From: Enterococcus lactis
GTDB taxonomy: Bacteria > Bacillota > Bacilli > Lactobacillales > Enterococcaceae
Assembly: GCF_015751045.1 (NCBI RefSeq)
Contig: NZ_BNJW01000021.1
Span: 1-57,986, forward strand
Length of the DNA stretch: 57,986 bases
Reading direction: 5' to 3'
Shown: positions 7,791 to 17,444 of the stretch, piece by piece
How positions within the stretch are numbered: position 1 is the first letter of the stretch
How the letters are laid out: each line of letters starts with the position of its first letter
Notes under the pieces: generated by a model
Database searches by the model: none
The model's input: only the letters and a program-made list of their open reading frames with translations
What the model was told of the DNA's origin: nothing
Program-made: the position numbers and the translations under genes

Positions 7791-10388
7791 ATGGCTAAAG
7801 TAATGGAAAAAGAAAAAACGAAGACAATTGACGTACAAGCAATGATTGATGGTTTGGCAGAAAAAGCAAATGTAGCATTGAAAGAAATGGAAAGCTTTGA
7901 TCAAGAAAAAGTGGACCATATCGTGCATGAAATGGCAATGGCAGCTTTAGATCAACATATGCCATTAGCAAAGATGGCTGTGGAAGAAACAGGTCGCGGT
8001 GTTTACGAAGATAAAGCAATCAAAAATATGTATGCGTCCGAATATATTTGGCATAATATCAAACATGATAAAACAGTTGGTGTAATCAATGAAGATGTCC
8101 AAAAGGGATTGATTGAAATTGCTGAACCAGTCGGTGTGGTTTGCGGAGTAACTCCAACAACGAATCCGACTTCCACAACGATTTTCAAATCAATGATCGC
8201 GTTGAAAACAAGAAATCCAATCGTTTTTGCTTTCCATCCAAGTGCCCAAAAATCTTCTGCAGAAGCAGCACGAGTGGTACGTGATGCTGCTATCGCTGCC
8301 GGAGCTCCTGAAAATTGTATCCAATGGATCGAACATCCATCGATCGAAGCGACTTCTATGCTAATGAACCATCCAGGTATCGCGATCGTCTTAGCGACAG
8401 GTGGAGCTGGAATGGTCAAGTCTGCTTACTCTACAGGAAAACCAGCTTTAGGTGTAGGTCCAGGTAACGTACCAGCTTATATTGAAAAAACAGCAAAAAT
8501 CAAACGTGCAGTGAACGATTTGATCGTTTCGAAAACATTTGATAATGGGATGATCTGTGCTTCTGAACAAGCTGTGATCGTGGACAAAGAAATCTACGCA
8601 GCAGTAAAAGCAGAATTCCAAGCACACCAAGTTTATATCGTAAAACCAGATGAATTGCAAAAATTGGAAGATGCAGTGATGAACGAAGGGAAATATGCGG
8701 TCAATCCATCAATCGTTGGACATTCTGCGATGGAAATCGCTAATTTGGCAGGAATCAGTGTACCAAAAGGAACGAAAATGCTGATTGCTGAATTGGAAGG
8801 CGTAGGACCAGATTATCCGCTTTCAAGAGAAAAACTTTCTCCAGTTCTTGCCATGATCAAAGCTAACAACATGGACCATGCGTTTGATTTGTGTGAAGGT
8901 ATGTTGAATCTTGGAGGATTAGGACATACAGCAGTTATCCATTCAGAAAACGAAGAGTTGCATGTCAAATTCGGTCTTCGAATGAAAGCTTGTCGTATTT
9001 TAGTGAATACACCATCTGCAGAAGGCGGCATCGGTGATATCTATAACGAAATGATTCCGTCATTGACTTTGGGATGCGGTTCTTATGGTAAGAACTCTGT
9101 TTCTCGTAACGTCTCTGCTGTAAACTTAATCAATGTCAAAACTGTAGCGAAACGGAGAAATAACATGCAATGGTTCAAATTACCGCCAAAAATCTTCTTT
9201 GAAAAGAATTCTCTATTGTACTTAGAGAAAATGGAAAATGTTGAACGTGTCATGATCGTTTGTGACCCAGGTATGGTCCAATTCGGTTACTGCGATACAG
9301 TTCGTGAAGTATTGGCACGACGCAAAAATGATGTGAAGATCGAAGTCTTCTCAGAGGTTGAACCGAACCCATCAACAAATACCGTATACGCAGGAACGAA
9401 ATTGATGGCAGACTTCAAGCCAGATACAGTGATCGCTCTTGGAGGCGGTTCTGCAATGGACGCGGCTAAGGGAATGTGGATGTTCTATGAACACCCAGAC
9501 ACATCTTTCTTCGGTGCAAAACAAAAATTCTTGGATATCCGTAAACGGACATACAAGATCGATAAACCAGAAAAGACACAATTCGTATGTATCCCGACAA
9601 CATCAGGAACTGGTTCTGAAGTAACACCATTTGCGGTCATTACTGACAGTGAAACACATGTGAAATATCCGTTGGCAGATTATGCATTGACACCGGATGT
9701 CGCAATCGTCGATCCTCAATTCGTTATGTCAGTTCCAGCATCTGTCACAGCAGATACAGGAATGGATGTGTTGACGCATGCAATTGAATCTTATGTTTCA
9801 GTCATGGCTTCAGATTATACACGTGGGTTGAGTCTGCAAGCGATCAAGTTAGTCTTTGACTATTTAGAAAAATCAGTGAAAACACCTGATATGGAATCAC
9901 GTGAAAAAATGCACAACGCTTCTACAATGGCTGGTATGGCGTTTGCTAACGCATTCCTAGGTATTTGTCACTCAGTCGCACATAAAATCGGTGGGGAATA
10001 CGGGATCCCTCATGGGCGGACAAATGCGATTCTTTTACCGCATATTATCCGCTACAATGCAAAAGATCCACAAAAACATGCGATGTTCCCTAAATATGAC
10101 TATTTCCGTGCAGATACAGATTACGCAGATATTGCAAAATTCTTAGGTCTGAAAGGCGAAACAACAGAGGAATTAGTCGAAGCTTTAGCAACTGCTGTTT
10201 ATGAATTAGGAAAATCTGTCGGCATCAACATGAGTCTAAAAGCTCAAGGAGTCACACAAGAAACACTAGATACTACCGTAGACCGTATGGCTGAATTAGC
10301 TTACGAAGACCAATGTACGACAGCTAATCCGAAAGAACCATTGATCTCTGAATTGAAACAAATCATCATTGATGCTTACAATGGATAA
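7791..10388 (+). CDS. adhE: Bifunctional acetaldehyde-CoA/alcohol dehydrogenase AdhE
   Basis: AdhE reduces acetyl-CoA to acetaldehyde and then ethanol, reoxidising two NADH during fermentation; the family forms cytoplasmic spirosome filaments. The 865-residue protein is a fusion: an aldehyde dehydrogenase half with catalytic Cys near 256 in DNGMICASEQ, a linker, and an iron-dependent alcohol dehydrogenase half with GGGSAMDAAK, PTTSGTGSEVTPFAVI and the metal-binding HSVAHKIGG...IPHGRTNAILLPH region. Two ATGs lie side by side; 7791 has the better 6-base gap from AGGAGG. It stands alone between terminators and has a Rex-type operator upstream, consistent with redox control. Confidence 0.97.
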   Translation: MAKVMEKEKTKTIDVQAMIDGLAEKANVALKEMESFDQEKVDHIVHEMAMAALDQHMPLAKMAVEETGRGVYEDKAIKNMYASEYIWHNIKHDKTVGVINEDVQKGLIEIAEPVGVVCGVTPTTNPTSTTIFKSMIALKTRNPIVFAFHPSAQKSSAEAARVVRDAAIAAGAPENCIQWIEHPSIEATSMLMNHPGIAIVLATGGAGMVKSAYSTGKPALGVGPGNVPAYIEKTAKIKRAVNDLIVSKTFDNGMICASEQAVIVDKEIYAAVKAEFQAHQVYIVKPDELQKLEDAVMNEGKYAVNPSIVGHSAMEIANLAGISVPKGTKMLIAELEGVGPDYPLSREKLSPVLAMIKANNMDHAFDLCEGMLNLGGLGHTAVIHSENEELHVKFGLRMKACRILVNTPSAEGGIGDIYNEMIPSLTLGCGSYGKNSVSRNVSAVNLINVKTVAKRRNNMQWFKLPPKIFFEKNSLLYLEKMENVERVMIVCDPGMVQFGYCDTVREVLARRKNDVKIEVFSEVEPNPSTNTVYAGTKLMADFKPDTVIALGGGSAMDAAKGMWMFYEHPDTSFFGAKQKFLDIRKRTYKIDKPEKTQFVCIPTTSGTGSEVTPFAVITDSETHVKYPLADYALTPDVAIVDPQFVMSVPASVTADTGMDVLTHAIESYVSVMASDYTRGLSLQAIKLVFDYLEKSVKTPDMESREKMHNASTMAGMAFANAFLGICHSVAHKIGGEYGIPHGRTNAILLPHIIRYNAKDPQKHAMFPKYDYFRADTDYADIAKFLGLKGETTEELVEALATAVYELGKSVGINMSLKAQGVTQETLDTTVDRMAELAYEDQCTTANPKEPLISELKQIIIDAYNG

Positions 10389-10430
10389 GCAAAAGAAAGC
10401 ATAGAAAAGAGATAAAAAAATAGATGAAAA

Positions 10431-10468
10431 AGAACTTGGAAAACGTTGTTTCTCCAAGTTCTTTTTTT
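10431..10468 (+). terminator. Terminator after adhE
   Basis: AGAACTTGGA (10431-10440) pairs with TCCAAGTTCT (10453-10462), preceded by an A run and followed by seven Ts. Confidence 0.9.
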
Positions 10469-10589
10469 GTTTTCTAAGTATTTGAAAGTTACTTTTGTTA
10501 TTTAACGTTTAGGTCAATTTTAGACAGTTTTTGTTCAAAAAGCGATATTTATAATGAACGGTATTACTGCTATATTAAGGATATAAAAA

Positions 10590-10603
10590 TGAAAGCGTTT
10601 AAA
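10590..10603 (+). promoter_or_regulatory. CcpA cre-like site before the rhamnogalacturonide operon
   Basis: TGAAAGCGTTTAAA matches the cre consensus TGWAANCGNTNWCA at all but one position. It lies only 15 bp before the first ATG of the operon, downstream of the likely start of transcription, which suits roadblock repression by CcpA when preferred sugars are present. Confidence 0.6.
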
Positions 10604-10617
10604 AAGGTGGCATAAAG

Positions 10618-11724
10618 ATGATTATTAAAGAAGAGATTTTTGTACCTAAAGAATTAGTGAAAGAAAAAATTGACCTGCTCGTTGAAAACCTGACAACGAT
10701 CAAAGACGATAACGGTGAATTTTTATTGGACTTTGATGGATTGAAAGTAGATGACAAAAGCTGGACAGTATGGAATTGGCCACAAGGTGTCGGATTATAC
10801 GGTATTTATAAAAATTACCAGATGACAAAAAATCCTCGCGCTTATCAAGTAGTCAATGAATGGTTTGAAGATCGGATGGAAGAAGGCGCTCCCCCAAAAA
10901 ACGTCAATACGATGGCCCCGTTGTTGACGATGGCTTACTTGTATGAAGACACGAAAGATTCACGCTATTTGCCTTATTTAGAACAATGGGCAGAATGGGT
11001 CATGAATGACATGCCTCGGACAAATGAAGAGGGGTTGCAACATGCCACATATGGACCGGAAAATAAGAATCAGCTGTGGGATGATACATTGATGATGACA
11101 GTGCTTCCTTTGGCAAAAATCGGGAAACTGTTGAATCGCCCAGAATATTTAGAAGAAGCACGTTACCAGTTTATGATCCACATCAAATACTTGATGGATA
11201 AACGGACAGGGTTGTGGTATCACGGCTGGACGTTTGAAGGAAATCATAACTACGCCGAAGCATTTTGGGCTCGTGGAAACTGCTGGTTGACGATTGCTAT
11301 TCCAGAAATCATCGAGATCTTAGAACTATCGAAAGAAGATGCATTGCGCAAATTGTTGATTGAAACACTTGAAGCACAAGTGCGCGCATTAAAAACTTAT
11401 CAATCTGAAAGCGGTTTATGGCATACGTTGTTAGATGATCCTTCTTCTTATGTGGAATCTTCTGCAACTGCAGGATTTGCTTACGGTATTTTGAAAGCGG
11501 TCCATAAACGTTATTTGCCGCAAGAATATAAAGAAGTCGCTTATCGTGCTATCCAAGGATTGCTTGAACAAATCGATGAAAAAGGAGAAGTCCAAAACGT
11601 TTCAATCGGGACAGGAATGGGGGATAGTTTAGATTTTTATCGGAATATCGGAATCACAGCAATGCCTTATGGACAGTCGTTAACAGTGCTTTGTTTGACA
11701 GAATTGCTCGTCTCTTATTGTTAA
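10618..11724 (+). CDS. Unsaturated rhamnogalacturonyl hydrolase, GH105 family (YteR/YesR-like)
   Basis: GH105 enzymes cleave the unsaturated galacturonyl-rhamnose disaccharide left by rhamnogalacturonan lyases, giving rhamnose and an unsaturated uronate. The 368-residue protein has the alpha/alpha-barrel pattern of repeated helices; NWPQGVGLYGIYK, the catalytic-type LWDDTLMM with Asp near 155-156, and YHGWTFEG...NYAEAFWARGNCW are all typical. No signal peptide is seen, so it acts in the cytosol on imported disaccharide. It is the first gene of an operon with a TRAP transporter (16-base gap), pointing to uptake and cleavage of the same substrate. Confidence 0.88.
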   Translation: MIIKEEIFVPKELVKEKIDLLVENLTTIKDDNGEFLLDFDGLKVDDKSWTVWNWPQGVGLYGIYKNYQMTKNPRAYQVVNEWFEDRMEEGAPPKNVNTMAPLLTMAYLYEDTKDSRYLPYLEQWAEWVMNDMPRTNEEGLQHATYGPENKNQLWDDTLMMTVLPLAKIGKLLNRPEYLEEARYQFMIHIKYLMDKRTGLWYHGWTFEGNHNYAEAFWARGNCWLTIAIPEIIEILELSKEDALRKLLIETLEAQVRALKTYQSESGLWHTLLDDPSSYVESSATAGFAYGILKAVHKRYLPQEYKEVAYRAIQGLLEQIDEKGEVQNVSIGTGMGDSLDFYRNIGITAMPYGQSLTVLCLTELLVSYC

Positions 11725-11740
11725 AAGAAAGGAAACCCAT

Positions 11741-12769
11741 ATGAAAAAAACATCACTGCTGTTTGCAGCAAGTTCGCTTAGCCTAGGTCTGCTAGGTCTA
11801 AGCGGCTGCGGAAATAATTCTAGTGTGGCAACTGTCGCAGATGCAGACGTAAATGAGACAGTTACCTTGCGCTTTGCTTATGCAAGCAACAGCCAGCCGG
11901 TAATTGATGCAATGAATGAATTTGGGCGTTTAGTAAAAGAAAAAACAGACGGTTCCGTACAGATCCAGTATTTTCCAGATGGACAACTGGGTGGAGAACG
12001 GGAACTAATCGAGTTGACACAGTCAGGAGCAGTAGATTTCACAAAAGTAAGTGCCTCAGCATTGGAAAGTTTTTCTAAAGATTATTCGATTTTTTCAGTC
12101 CCTTATCTATTCAATGATGAAGAACATTTCTTTAAGGTGATGGATAACGAAGAAATAATGGAACCAATCTACCAATCAACCAAAGATTTAGGGTTTACCG
12201 GATTGACCTATTATGATTCTGGTCAACGCAGTTTTTATATGGTAGACGGTCCAATCCATACACCGGAAGATTTGAAGGGAAAGAAAATCCGTGTGATGCA
12301 AAGCGAAACAGCTATTAAAATGGTCGAGCTTTTAGGCGGTTCGCCAGTCCCCATGGGAAGTGATGAGGTATACACTTCTCTTCAATCCAATTTGATCAAC
12401 GGATCAGAAAACAATGAGTTTGTCTTGTATACAGCTGGACATGGCGGGGTAGCTAAATACTATTCTTATGATGAGCATACACGTGTGCCCGATATCATCA
12501 TCATGAATGATGCTATCAAGGAACAGCTAACTGCTGAACAGGAAAAAGCGATTGAAGAAGCAGCAAAAGAATCGACGGTTTTTGAAATCGAAGCTTTTGC
12601 CAGAGCAATTGAAGAAGAGAAAGCTTTAGCACAAGAAGAACATGGAGTTCAATTCAATGATGTAGATAATACACCGTTTCGAGAGGCAGTCGCACCGCTT
12701 CATGATACATTCAAAAACGATCCTGCCTACAAAGACCTTTATCAAAAGATCCAAGAGCAAGGAGCGTAG
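11741..12769 (+). CDS. dctP: TRAP transporter solute-binding lipoprotein, DctP family
   Basis: Binds an acidic sugar or carboxylate outside the membrane and hands it to the DctQ/DctM membrane unit, driven by an ion gradient. The 342-residue protein has a lipoprotein signal with lipobox LSGC (Cys near 23), as expected for a Gram-positive binding protein. The DctP fold is seen in FPDGQLGGERELIELTQSGAVDF, the YYDSGQRSFY region and KIRVMQSE...GGSPVPM, which carries the conserved Arg that usually pairs with the substrate carboxylate. The setting next to GH105 suggests the unsaturated galacturonyl-rhamnose disaccharide as cargo; that is inference. Confidence 0.9.
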   Translation: MKKTSLLFAASSLSLGLLGLSGCGNNSSVATVADADVNETVTLRFAYASNSQPVIDAMNEFGRLVKEKTDGSVQIQYFPDGQLGGERELIELTQSGAVDFTKVSASALESFSKDYSIFSVPYLFNDEEHFFKVMDNEEIMEPIYQSTKDLGFTGLTYYDSGQRSFYMVDGPIHTPEDLKGKKIRVMQSETAIKMVELLGGSPVPMGSDEVYTSLQSNLINGSENNEFVLYTAGHGGVAKYYSYDEHTRVPDIIIMNDAIKEQLTAEQEKAIEEAAKESTVFEIEAFARAIEEEKALAQEEHGVQFNDVDNTPFREAVAPLHDTFKNDPAYKDLYQKIQEQGA

Positions 12770-12771
12770 CT

Positions 12772-13254
12772 GTGATGAAAGTGATTTTAAATAAGGTGTT
12801 AGAGATCCTAGGAGCTGTTTTGCTTGTTGGGATGGTCGCTGTCGTTTTATGGCAAGTATTTTCCAGAACGGTTTTAGGAAATCCGAATACGGTGACAGAA
12901 GAGCTTGTCCGATTCGGTCTTGTCTGGTTTGCCATGTTGTCTTCCGCGTATGTTGTGGGACAAAAAGCACATCTAGCCGTAACGGTTTTAAGTGAAAAAT
13001 TATCTGGTAAAAAAAGTAAAATTTTAGAAGTCGTTGTTCAAAGTTTGTTTCTGGTATTTGCTGCGATGATCATGATGTATGGCGGATGGAATGCTGTCAC
13101 GTTGACAATGGGGCAGATCTCGCCTTCTTTAAGCATTCCGATGGGGTACGTGTATTTGTCAATACCTGTCTCAGGTATACTCATCATTATCTATAGTCTG
13201 ATCAATCTAATCGATACATTAAGCAACAAGCCAGCAATTCAAGAAAAAATATAA
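12772..13254 (+). CDS. dctQ: TRAP transporter small membrane subunit, DctQ family
   Basis: A 160-residue, four-helix membrane protein pairing with the large DctM subunit. The sequence shows the DctQ hallmarks VFSRTVLGNPNTVTEELVRFGLVWFAMLSSAYV (split here as VFSRTVLGNPNTVTEELVR and FGLVWFAMLSSAYV) and HLAVTVLSEKL. GTG at 12772 has the best distance from AAGGAG (12759-12764); an ATG follows immediately at 12775 and is the alternative. Only two bases separate it from the dctP stop, so translation is probably coupled. DctM downstream is frameshifted, so this subunit may lack its partner. Confidence 0.88.
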   Translation: MMKVILNKVLEILGAVLLVGMVAVVLWQVFSRTVLGNPNTVTEELVRFGLVWFAMLSSAYVVGQKAHLAVTVLSEKLSGKKSKILEVVVQSLFLVFAAMIMMYGGWNAVTLTMGQISPSLSIPMGYVYLSIPVSGILIIIYSLINLIDTLSNKPAIQEKI

Positions 13255-13269
13255 AAATGGAGGAATAAA

Positions 13270-14560
13270 ATGGCAATAGAAGCCGGATTAGTGTTATTTT
13301 TTGTATTTGTCGTGTTGCTTGTATTAGGGATGCCGATTGCTATAAGTATTGCGTTCTCATCAATGATGACTTTATTGTTAGTTATACCGTTTGATGTTTC
13401 TGCTTTTAGTTCAGCTCAAAAAATGGTGGGAAGTATCAACAGTTTTTCGCTCATCGCTATTCCGTTTTTCGTTCTTTCGGGTATTATCATGAATAATGGA
13501 GGGATAGCCAAGAAACTAGTGGATTTTGCGATGTTGTTTGTCGGACGCGGGGGCTTTGGCTCATACGAATGTGTTAGGGAATGCTTTATTTGGTTCCATC
13601 TCTAGCTCGGCCATTGCCGCTTCTACCGCGATTGGCGGAGTCTTGATCCCTCAGCAAGTGGAAGAAGGATATGACCCGAAGTTTGCGACAGCGGTCAATA
13701 TCGCGTCAGCTCCGACAGGTACGGTCATTCCTCCAAGTACTGCTTTTATCATGTATTCACTTGTTGCTGGTGGTGCTTCGATTTCGGCTTTATTTATGGG
13801 AGGGTATCTCGTAGGGGCTTTGTGGGCACTAGGAATCATGCTAGTAGCATTCATCGTTGCTAAAAAGAATAAATACCCTGTTGTCGAAAAAGGACAGATG
13901 GCTCATGCTGGAAAAATAATAAAAGAGGCGATTCCTAGCCTTCTATTGATTGTCATCATTATCGGGGGTATCTTGACGGGGATATTTACAGCAGTAGAAG
14001 CTTCAGCGATAGCTGTCATTTACTCCCTGTTGATTGCTATGTTTTACTATAAAACGGTAAAACTAAAAGATATACCTAATATGTTGTTTCAATCAGTAGC
14101 AATGTCAGGGACGATCATGTTCTTATTAGCTACTTCTTCCATGATGTCTTTCGCCATGGCGTTTACCGGTATTCCTCAGGCAATTAGTTCGTTGATTATG
14201 GGCGTAACGGATAATAAGCTAGTGATTCTGTTATTAGTCAATCTTGTGTTATTACTTGTGGGTATGTTTATGGATGTAGCGCCTGCTATTTTGATTTTTA
14301 CACCAATATTTTTACCGATCGTCACAAGTGTAGGGGTTGATCCTGTACATTATGGATTGTTTTCAATCATGAATCTGTGTGTAGGCTCAATTACACCTCC
14401 TGTAGGTACAGGGTTATATGTCGGTGCAAGTGTAGGAGGCGTAAAAGCAGAAGCCATGCTGAAACCACTTCTTCCGTTTTATGGGATTATCCTAGTCGTC
14501 TTGTTTTTGATTACCTATTTCCCGCAAATCGTCATGTGGCTACCCAATATGCTGAGTTAG
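13270..14560 (+). pseudogene. dctM: TRAP transporter large subunit DctM, interrupted by a frameshift
   Basis: The intact family member is about 430 residues with 12 or so helices and carries ion-coupled transport. Here frame 1 runs from the ATG at 13270 to a stop at 13605, ending out of phase after MLFVGRGG; the second frame, open from 13526 to 14560, resumes with GALAHTNVLGNALFGSIS and reads normally to the end (SAPTGTVIPPSTAFIMYS, GSITPPVGTGLYVGASVGG). The break lies at the GC-rich run 13546-13556 (a CGC followed by five Gs). Comparing with family sequences, about two codons at a VGR-xP-GALAH position seem lost, which suggests a 5-bp deletion, though another small indel is possible. Either a real inactivation or an assembly error in the G run. 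Confidence 0.85.
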
Positions 14561-14570
14561 GAGAATAATT

Positions 14571-15395
14571 ATGTTGAACATTACAATTAGAGGACATGAT
14601 CTTTCCCAAGTCCAAACGATAGAAGACCTTGCAGAAAAAACAAAAGAACAAGGGATCCATACACTGCAGCTCGCCTTAGGTCTTTCGTTTCCTGAAATGT
14701 CTTCTGGCGCAAACGAAATCAATTCTGGGATGGGAAATTATGTCAAACGTGTCTTAGAAAAGCAAGAAGTGTCCGTAGGAATTTTAAGTTGCTATATCAA
14801 TATGATTCATCCAGATTTAACGATACGAGAAGAGTTGCTGACAAAGTTCGAGCAGTATCTTCGCTATGCTCCTTCCTTTGGTGCGTCAATGGTTGCTTCG
14901 GAAACGGGATGTGTTTTGCCGGAAATCCAATATACGGAAGAAAATTTCACAGATGAAGCATTTGCTGAAGCAGTGTCCGTTATCCGTCGCTTGGTAAAAG
15001 CTGGAGAAAAATACCAAATGATGGTGGGGATAGAACCAGGTTTGAATCATCCGGTGTATTCTTTAGAAAGAGTAGAGCAGCTGATCCAAGCAGTGGATTC
15101 GGACTATCTAGGAATCATTTTAGATCCGACAAATTTGATTACAAGTACTGATTATCAAGGACAAGTCCAATTGGTAGAAGAAGCTTTTGAGCGTTTTGGT
15201 AAAAAGATATGTGCGGTTCATTTGAAAGATTTTCGTGTCGAACAGGAAAAAATCGTGCCGGTAAATTTGGGAGACGGTGTGATCGAGTACACAAAAATCA
15301 AAGAAATCATCAAGAAGAACCGTCCGTATCTGTATGTGGTTCTTGAAGAAACAAAAGATGATGGGATTCGTTATGGAAGAAGTCTTCTTGAATAA
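14571..15395 (+). CDS. Sugar phosphate isomerase/epimerase family protein (xylose-isomerase-like TIM barrel)
   Basis: A 274-residue AP-endonuclease-2 type TIM barrel. Likely metal ligands appear in order: Glu in MVGIEPG, Asp in IILDPTN, His in CAVHLKDF and Glu in VVLEETK. Such enzymes isomerise or epimerise ketoses or related sugars; the substrate cannot be read from sequence. It is the last gene of the hydrolase-TRAP operon, 10 bases after dctM, so a role in processing a product of the disaccharide is plausible. A modest terminator (15446-15471) follows. Confidence 0.8.
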   Translation: MLNITIRGHDLSQVQTIEDLAEKTKEQGIHTLQLALGLSFPEMSSGANEINSGMGNYVKRVLEKQEVSVGILSCYINMIHPDLTIREELLTKFEQYLRYAPSFGASMVASETGCVLPEIQYTEENFTDEAFAEAVSVIRRLVKAGEKYQMMVGIEPGLNHPVYSLERVEQLIQAVDSDYLGIILDPTNLITSTDYQGQVQLVEEAFERFGKKICAVHLKDFRVEQEKIVPVNLGDGVIEYTKIKEIIKKNRPYLYVVLEETKDDGIRYGRSLLE

Positions 15396-15445
15396 TGTAA
15401 AGAAGACATTGATTAACTAATATTTAGAATGGAGGGGGCGGGGCT

Positions 15446-15471
15446 AGAAGATGTCACGTCTCTTCTTTTTT
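15446..15471 (+). terminator. Modest terminator after the hydrolase-TRAP operon
   Basis: AGAAGA (15446-15451) pairs with TCTTCT (15461-15466), followed by TTTTT. Short stem. Confidence 0.45.
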
Positions 15472-15558
15472 ATAAGAGTATATAAAAGCAGCTCTTTTTG
15501 ATTGCAAAAAACGTGATATAATATAATTGTGCACAACTGAACAAAGGAGGTGCAGCAC

Positions 15559-16458
15559 ATGCTTCAAAAGAAAATAAGCGGTGAGCAAGTCAATACGATG
15601 GTTTCTGATCAGTATGAAATCTATCATGTCAAAGATGTCGTTAGCCAAAATAAAACAATCTACCATCACCATGATTTCTATGAAATCCATGCTACATTAA
15701 AGGGCGAAGCGACTTTTTATTTGAACGGACGGCAATTTACGATCAAAGCAGGAAGTGTGCTGCTCATCCATTCCAACGATTTGCATCGTATCGTCCGCCA
15801 GTCTTCAGATGTATTCGAGCGTGTCTATATCTTTGTTACCCCTTCTTTTCTGGGAAGTCGTTCCACGCCATGGTCTAATCTATCGGCTTGTTTTCAACCA
15901 ATGGGAGAGAAAAGGAGTCGTGTATTGCAAGTCGAACAGGAAGTATTGAAGCAAAAATTATCATTTATCGACCACCCTCCTGATAAAAAAATTTACGGTG
16001 AAGACATAAAATATGAACAAGCTCTGGTAGAATACTTGATTTTTCTCAATCAAGTAGTACAAAAAGAAGAGAGTGCGCAAGAACAGAATGCTGTAGTTCC
16101 AAATGAGCGTGTGGAACAAATGTTACAATATATCTCAAAAAATTTATCTCATCCGCTTTCTTTAGAGGAAATGGAGAAGCAATTTTTTGTCAGCAAATAC
16201 CATATCACCCGAGAATTCAAAAAGTACACTGGATTTACGTTTCATCAGTATGTAATGAAGAAAAAGCTGATCTATGCCAAGCACTTGTTGCGAGAGTACC
16301 GTAGTTCTAGTGCTGTATATAGTAAAAGTGGTTTTTCATCTTATCCGCATTTTCTGAAAGCATTCAAGAGAGAGTTTGGTATAACGCCTAAAGAATTTTT
16401 GAAGCGCGATACACAAAACCAGCTTGTTCATTATGAACATTTTGAAGATGAACAATGA
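15559..16458 (+). CDS. AraC family transcriptional regulator with N-terminal cupin
   Basis: A 299-residue regulator. The N-terminal half is a cupin-like sugar-sensing domain (HHHDFYEIHATLKGEATFYLNG region, split motif HHHDFYEIH and LIHSNDLHRI); the C-terminal half is a double HTH with LEEMEKQFFVSKYHITREFK and the FSSYPHFLKAFKREFGITPKEF signature. The ATG at 15559 is 8 bases after AGGAGG; the GTG at 15550 lies within that site. It probably activates the upstream hydrolase-TRAP operon or the rha genes downstream. A TATAAT box near 15521 lies just upstream. Confidence 0.88.
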   Translation: MLQKKISGEQVNTMVSDQYEIYHVKDVVSQNKTIYHHHDFYEIHATLKGEATFYLNGRQFTIKAGSVLLIHSNDLHRIVRQSSDVFERVYIFVTPSFLGSRSTPWSNLSACFQPMGEKRSRVLQVEQEVLKQKLSFIDHPPDKKIYGEDIKYEQALVEYLIFLNQVVQKEESAQEQNAVVPNERVEQMLQYISKNLSHPLSLEEMEKQFFVSKYHITREFKKYTGFTFHQYVMKKKLIYAKHLLREYRSSSAVYSKSGFSSYPHFLKAFKREFGITPKEFLKRDTQNQLVHYEHFEDEQ

Positions 16459-16471
16459 GAATAACCACCCC

Positions 16472-16530
16472 AAAATAACCGAAGTAGCTGCTGTTGTTTA
16501 TATAGAAGCAGAAACTGCGGTTATTTTATT
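16472..16530. terminator. Bidirectional terminator between the two convergent AraC genes
   Basis: AAAATAACCG (16472-16481) pairs with CGGTTATTTT (16518-16527), with inner AGT/ACT pairing and A/T tails on both sides. Confidence 0.7.
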
Positions 16531-16574
16531 ATTCTACTATATCTTTTAAAAAAAGTGCGTACATATTATATGAA

Positions 16575-17444
16575 TCAGCTAAATTTACGAAAATCTCTCG
16601 GTGATAATCCAGTTTTTGCTTTGAACAAGCGACTAAAGTAAGCAAAATTCTCGATTCCGATTTCTTCGGAAATCATTCGAATAGTAAATTCTGTATACCG
16701 AAGAAGGTCTTTAGCGTAAGAGAGTTTTTTGCTGATTAAATAATCGATTGGCGGAGAACCGATGAATTTGGAAAAATCTTTGCTCAGCTGATATTTATTC
16801 AGTAAAAATTGCTGTTCTAATTGATCAAGTGTGATCGTTTCTTTGAAGTGTTCGTCCAAGTATTGCTTAAGCTTATAAACGTAAGGGGGAATATCTTCTT
16901 CTTCGAAATCCAGCTGATACTTCTGCAAAATCAGTTCATTCAACAGCTTGTGGATAGCTACAGAGGACTGGAAATCGGTACGGGCATTCGCACCTTGCTG
17001 CATGTGGATCAATTCTGTGATCAGATGATGGATCTTGTTTTCTGATGGATCACCTGTCGAATGGAAGGTGTTATGGCCGTCTTTTGTGAATTCTTGATAA
17101 AATGATTGGACGCTCTGACCATTCAAATGGATCCAATCCATTTCCCATGGTTCTTCGCTAATCGTTTGATAACGCTGATATTCTTGGCAGTCAATAAAAA
17201 AGAGGTCTCCAGCTTTTAGCTGGTGCTGATTAGCTTTATATGTAAGCAAACCCTCGCCAGACAAAGTAAATTTTATCAAATAAGAAGGTAAATGTGCTCG
17301 TTCAGTATAGTAAGGGACCGGCGCTTTAAAGTAGCCGATTTCTTGGATATAAAAAAATAAATTCCTACTTCTTTGCGTAGGTGTCAAGATCACTCTTTTT
17401 GAGTCTTCCGACCATGAGTGATTGGCTTTTTCCCAGTAATCCAT
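16575..17444 (-). CDS. AraC family transcriptional regulator, probable rhamnose-operon activator
   Basis: A 289-residue regulator divergent from rhaB, the usual position for a RhaR/RhaS-type activator. The N-terminal domain is cupin-like (YTERAHLPSYLIKFTLSGEG region; DLFFIDCQEYQRY), and the C-terminal HTH pair reads LDQLEQQFLLNKYQLSKDF and IGIENFAYFSRLFKAKTGLSPRDFRKF. The start ATG (17442-17444) follows GGGAG. The 152-bp divergent region to rhaB should hold its binding sites. Inducer (rhamnose) is inferred from neighbours. Confidence 0.87.
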   Translation of the reverse strand: MDYWEKANHSWSEDSKRVILTPTQRSRNLFFYIQEIGYFKAPVPYYTERAHLPSYLIKFTLSGEGLLTYKANQHQLKAGDLFFIDCQEYQRYQTISEEPWEMDWIHLNGQSVQSFYQEFTKDGHNTFHSTGDPSENKIHHLITELIHMQQGANARTDFQSSVAIHKLLNELILQKYQLDFEEEDIPPYVYKLKQYLDEHFKETITLDQLEQQFLLNKYQLSKDFSKFIGSPPIDYLISKKLSYAKDLLRYTEFTIRMISEEIGIENFAYFSRLFKAKTGLSPRDFRKFS

